DNA of 64,000 bases from Variovorax paradoxus EPS (GTDB lineage: Bacteria; Pseudomonadota; Gammaproteobacteria; Burkholderiales; Burkholderiaceae_C): contig NC_014931.1 of the NCBI RefSeq assembly GCF_000184745.1, positions 2,914,001 through 2,978,000 on the forward strand. The letters are read 5' to 3'. The position numbers were made by a program, and so were the translations under genes. The notes under the pieces were generated by a model. The model searched no databases and was not told the DNA's origin. It saw only the letters and a program-made list of their open reading frames with translations. Shown piece after piece: positions 62,265 through 64,000 of this stretch; the first letter of the stretch is position 1, and each line of letters opens with the position of its first letter.

Positions 62265-64000
62265 TGTTTGACAGAACCATTTTTGCTGCTGCGTTGCTCG
62301 TGTTGAGCGCGGTCGTACTCCCGGGTTGCGGGGGCGGAGATTCGGGGAGTTTCCAGGCGGTCGCTCCGGTCCCCGCTGTCGCCGGGGGCACCCCTGAGGT
62401 CCCCGCTGTCGCGGGAGGCACGCCGGAGACTCCCGGCGCCACGGGAGTCACCCCCGAAGTCCCCGCCGCCCCGGGAAACGGCACCCCGGTGCCCCGTGTC
62501 ATCAAGCACCCAGGCGTCGGGGTCAGCCTCTCGGATCTCGCGACGCTCAAGGCATACATCGACCAGGGAAGGGAGCCATGGAAGTCCGGCTACAACCAAT
62601 TGGCGAACAGTCCCAACTCCAGGCTCAGCTACCGAGGGCGTGGTGGCCCGTTCGCGAAGGTGAGCCGCGCCCCCGACGAGAATCTCAATGCTTGGCGCTC
62701 CGATATGGTCGCGATCTCGAATCTCTCGCGGATGTGGTACTTCACCCGGAACGAGCAATACGCGGAGATTGCAAAGTGGCTGCTGCTGAGGTGGGCCACC
62801 ACCCAGACCGAGTTCTCGGGTCGCGAGTCGATGCTCGACCTGGGCGACTACGCGCTCGACTTCGTCGGCGGCGCGGAAATCCTGCGCACCACCTGGCCGG
62901 GCTGGAAGGAAGCCGACACGGAGATCGTCAAGAAATACTTCAAGGACGTGCTGATGCCGGCTGCGAACCCCTATGGCGAAAGCATGTTCGGCGCCGCCAA
63001 CAAGGGCGCACTGTCCCTCCTCGCTCTTGGGCTGATGGCGATCTACAACGACGACATCGAGACATTGGACAGGGTCGTCTATCAGGCCCGCACGCTGGCC
63101 CACATCGGGCTGCGGAATTCCAACGACATCGGCATGCTCGGCGACTACCTCCGCGACCAGGGGCACGCCTATGGGCAACTCAGATCACTGACCGTGCTCG
63201 CCGAGGCGCTCTGGAGCCAAGGCATCGACATCTATTCCGATTTCGACAACCGCTTGCTGGCCGCGGGTGAGTATTTCTCGAGGGTGAACGATCTCGTCCC
63301 AACGACAGCCCTTCCTTTCGGCACCACCGATCGCTACTACCTCACCGACGTCACCAACCGCGGCTGGGACGGCGCCAATCGCGGGAGCCTCGCGCTGACC
63401 CAGCTCTATAACGCCTACGTCCTGCGCAAAGGCCTTCAGGCACCCTTCATCGCGCAGAGGCGCCTCCGGACGTCGGTGGACGGCACCAGCTTCATGTTCC
63501 TCAAGGAGTCCGACACCTCCAAGGCAACGCCGCCGCCGGCATTGCCCATTCCTTCGAGCACCTCGATCACCTCGGGGTTCAGCAGTGCCGACATCGGGGG
63601 CGCCAGCCTGGCCGGCACGGCCACATACGCCGCCGGCAAATGGAACGTGGCTGGGTCAGGCTGGGGTATCTGGGGCGCACTCGACAGTTCCCACTTCGTC
63701 TACAAGGCCCTCACCGGCAACAGCGCCATCATCGCGAAAGTCGAGTCGCTCGAGAACACCCACCCGTCCGCAGTGGCGGGCGTGATGATGCGCACAAGCC
63801 TGGAACCAGGCGCTCCGCGCGCCTGGATGGCGATGAACTACAAGAGTGAAGTCTTGCAGAACATGACGAAACTGGCGGTGTATGGCGGCTCGAACTACGC
63901 GAACAAGGCTGCGAGCGCCGGGCCCACTCACTGGGTGAAGCTCGAGCGCATCGGGAACATCATCACCGGCTACGTTTCTCCCGATGGCACCAATTGGGCC
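62265..64000 (+). CDS. Alginate-lyase-like lipoprotein with C-terminal lectin-like domain; 3' end outside window
   Basis: 578 codons present, open to the window end. Lipobox LPGCGGG. A Pro/Thr/Gly linker with repeats of GGTPEVPAVA follows at about residues 35-75. The alpha/alpha-toroid of the alginate lyase family (PF05426-type) covers about 85-390, with WRSDMVAISNLSRMWYFTRNEQYAEIAKWLLLRW, FGAANKGALSLLALGLMA, and ANRGSLALTQLYNAYVL near its end. From about residue 440 a beta-rich DUF1349/concanavalin-like domain begins (DIGGASLAGTATYAAGKWNV, GVMMRTSLEPGAPRAW, HWVKLERIGNIITGYVS). The lyase substrate (alginate or another uronate polymer) is not fixed by sequence. Confidence 0.85.

Overview
The window is high-GC betaproteobacterial chromosome of the order Burkholderiales. 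Gene content and order (yebC-purD-hemF-nadD-rsfS-rlmH-maf-rng, then tolB-pal-cpoB-tcdA-tRNA-Lys) point to the family Comamonadaceae, most like Variovorax. The genus is an inference from recognised gene order and protein style, not from a search.

Layout. (1) 1-2.7 kb: end of a MacB-type ABC exporter translationally coupled to a NodT-type outer-membrane lipoprotein. (2) 2.7-3.1 kb: a non-coding block with a large nested inverted repeat. (3) 3.1-6.5 kb, minus strand: four tightly packed genes (UbiE-like methyltransferase, FkbO/Hyg5/XanB2-type chorismatase, lysophospholipid acyltransferase, family 2 glycosyltransferase) that look like part of an aryl-polyene/xanthomonadin pigment pathway. (4) 6.6-19.2 kb: core housekeeping genes, many overlapping by 1-8 bases, ending in tRNA-Lys(TTT). 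(5) 19.2-54.75 kb: a ~35.5 kb genomic island. (6) 54.75-64 kb: tRNA-Lys terminator, recQ, a small acidic protein, a frameshifted GspD-type secretin with an AMIN-like front end, and two lipoproteins, the second a truncated alginate-lyase-like protein.

The island is bounded by a tRNA-Lys 3' end and a 15-bp direct repeat of it (20 bp with one mismatch) at 54732-54751, with a P4-type integrase next to the tRNA. It carries at least four AlpA/excisionase-like regulators and a replication-initiator-like winged-helix protein. That protein is followed by repeats arranged as two mini-ORFs, each joined to its neighbours by ATGA overlaps. The late-looking operon (31.3-41.5 kb) encodes a GNAT enzyme and what look like podoviral DNA-ejection proteins in T7 gp14-gp15-gp16 order. 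One of these fuses a muramidase-like module to a ddrB-ParB-like domain. I see no terminase, portal, capsid, tail tube or tail fibre between the att sites. The island is therefore either a stripped prophage or a phage satellite that supplies its own ejection machinery.

The right arm of the island holds cargo: an AlbA_2 (Schlafen-like) protein, a STAS+HATPase / DUF4325-like pair, a secreted SNase, a nucleotidyltransferase with an unknown 331-aa partner, an SRAP (YedK/HMCES) protein, a TraB/GumN-like protein, many small genes and one intact IS3-family element. The IS separates a DUF3606 gene from its ribosome binding site. The best candidates for a new system are the ejectosome-only island, the coupled repeat mini-ORFs after the Rep-like gene, and the two unexplained two-gene cargo modules (44.0-45.3 kb and 47.0-48.4 kb).
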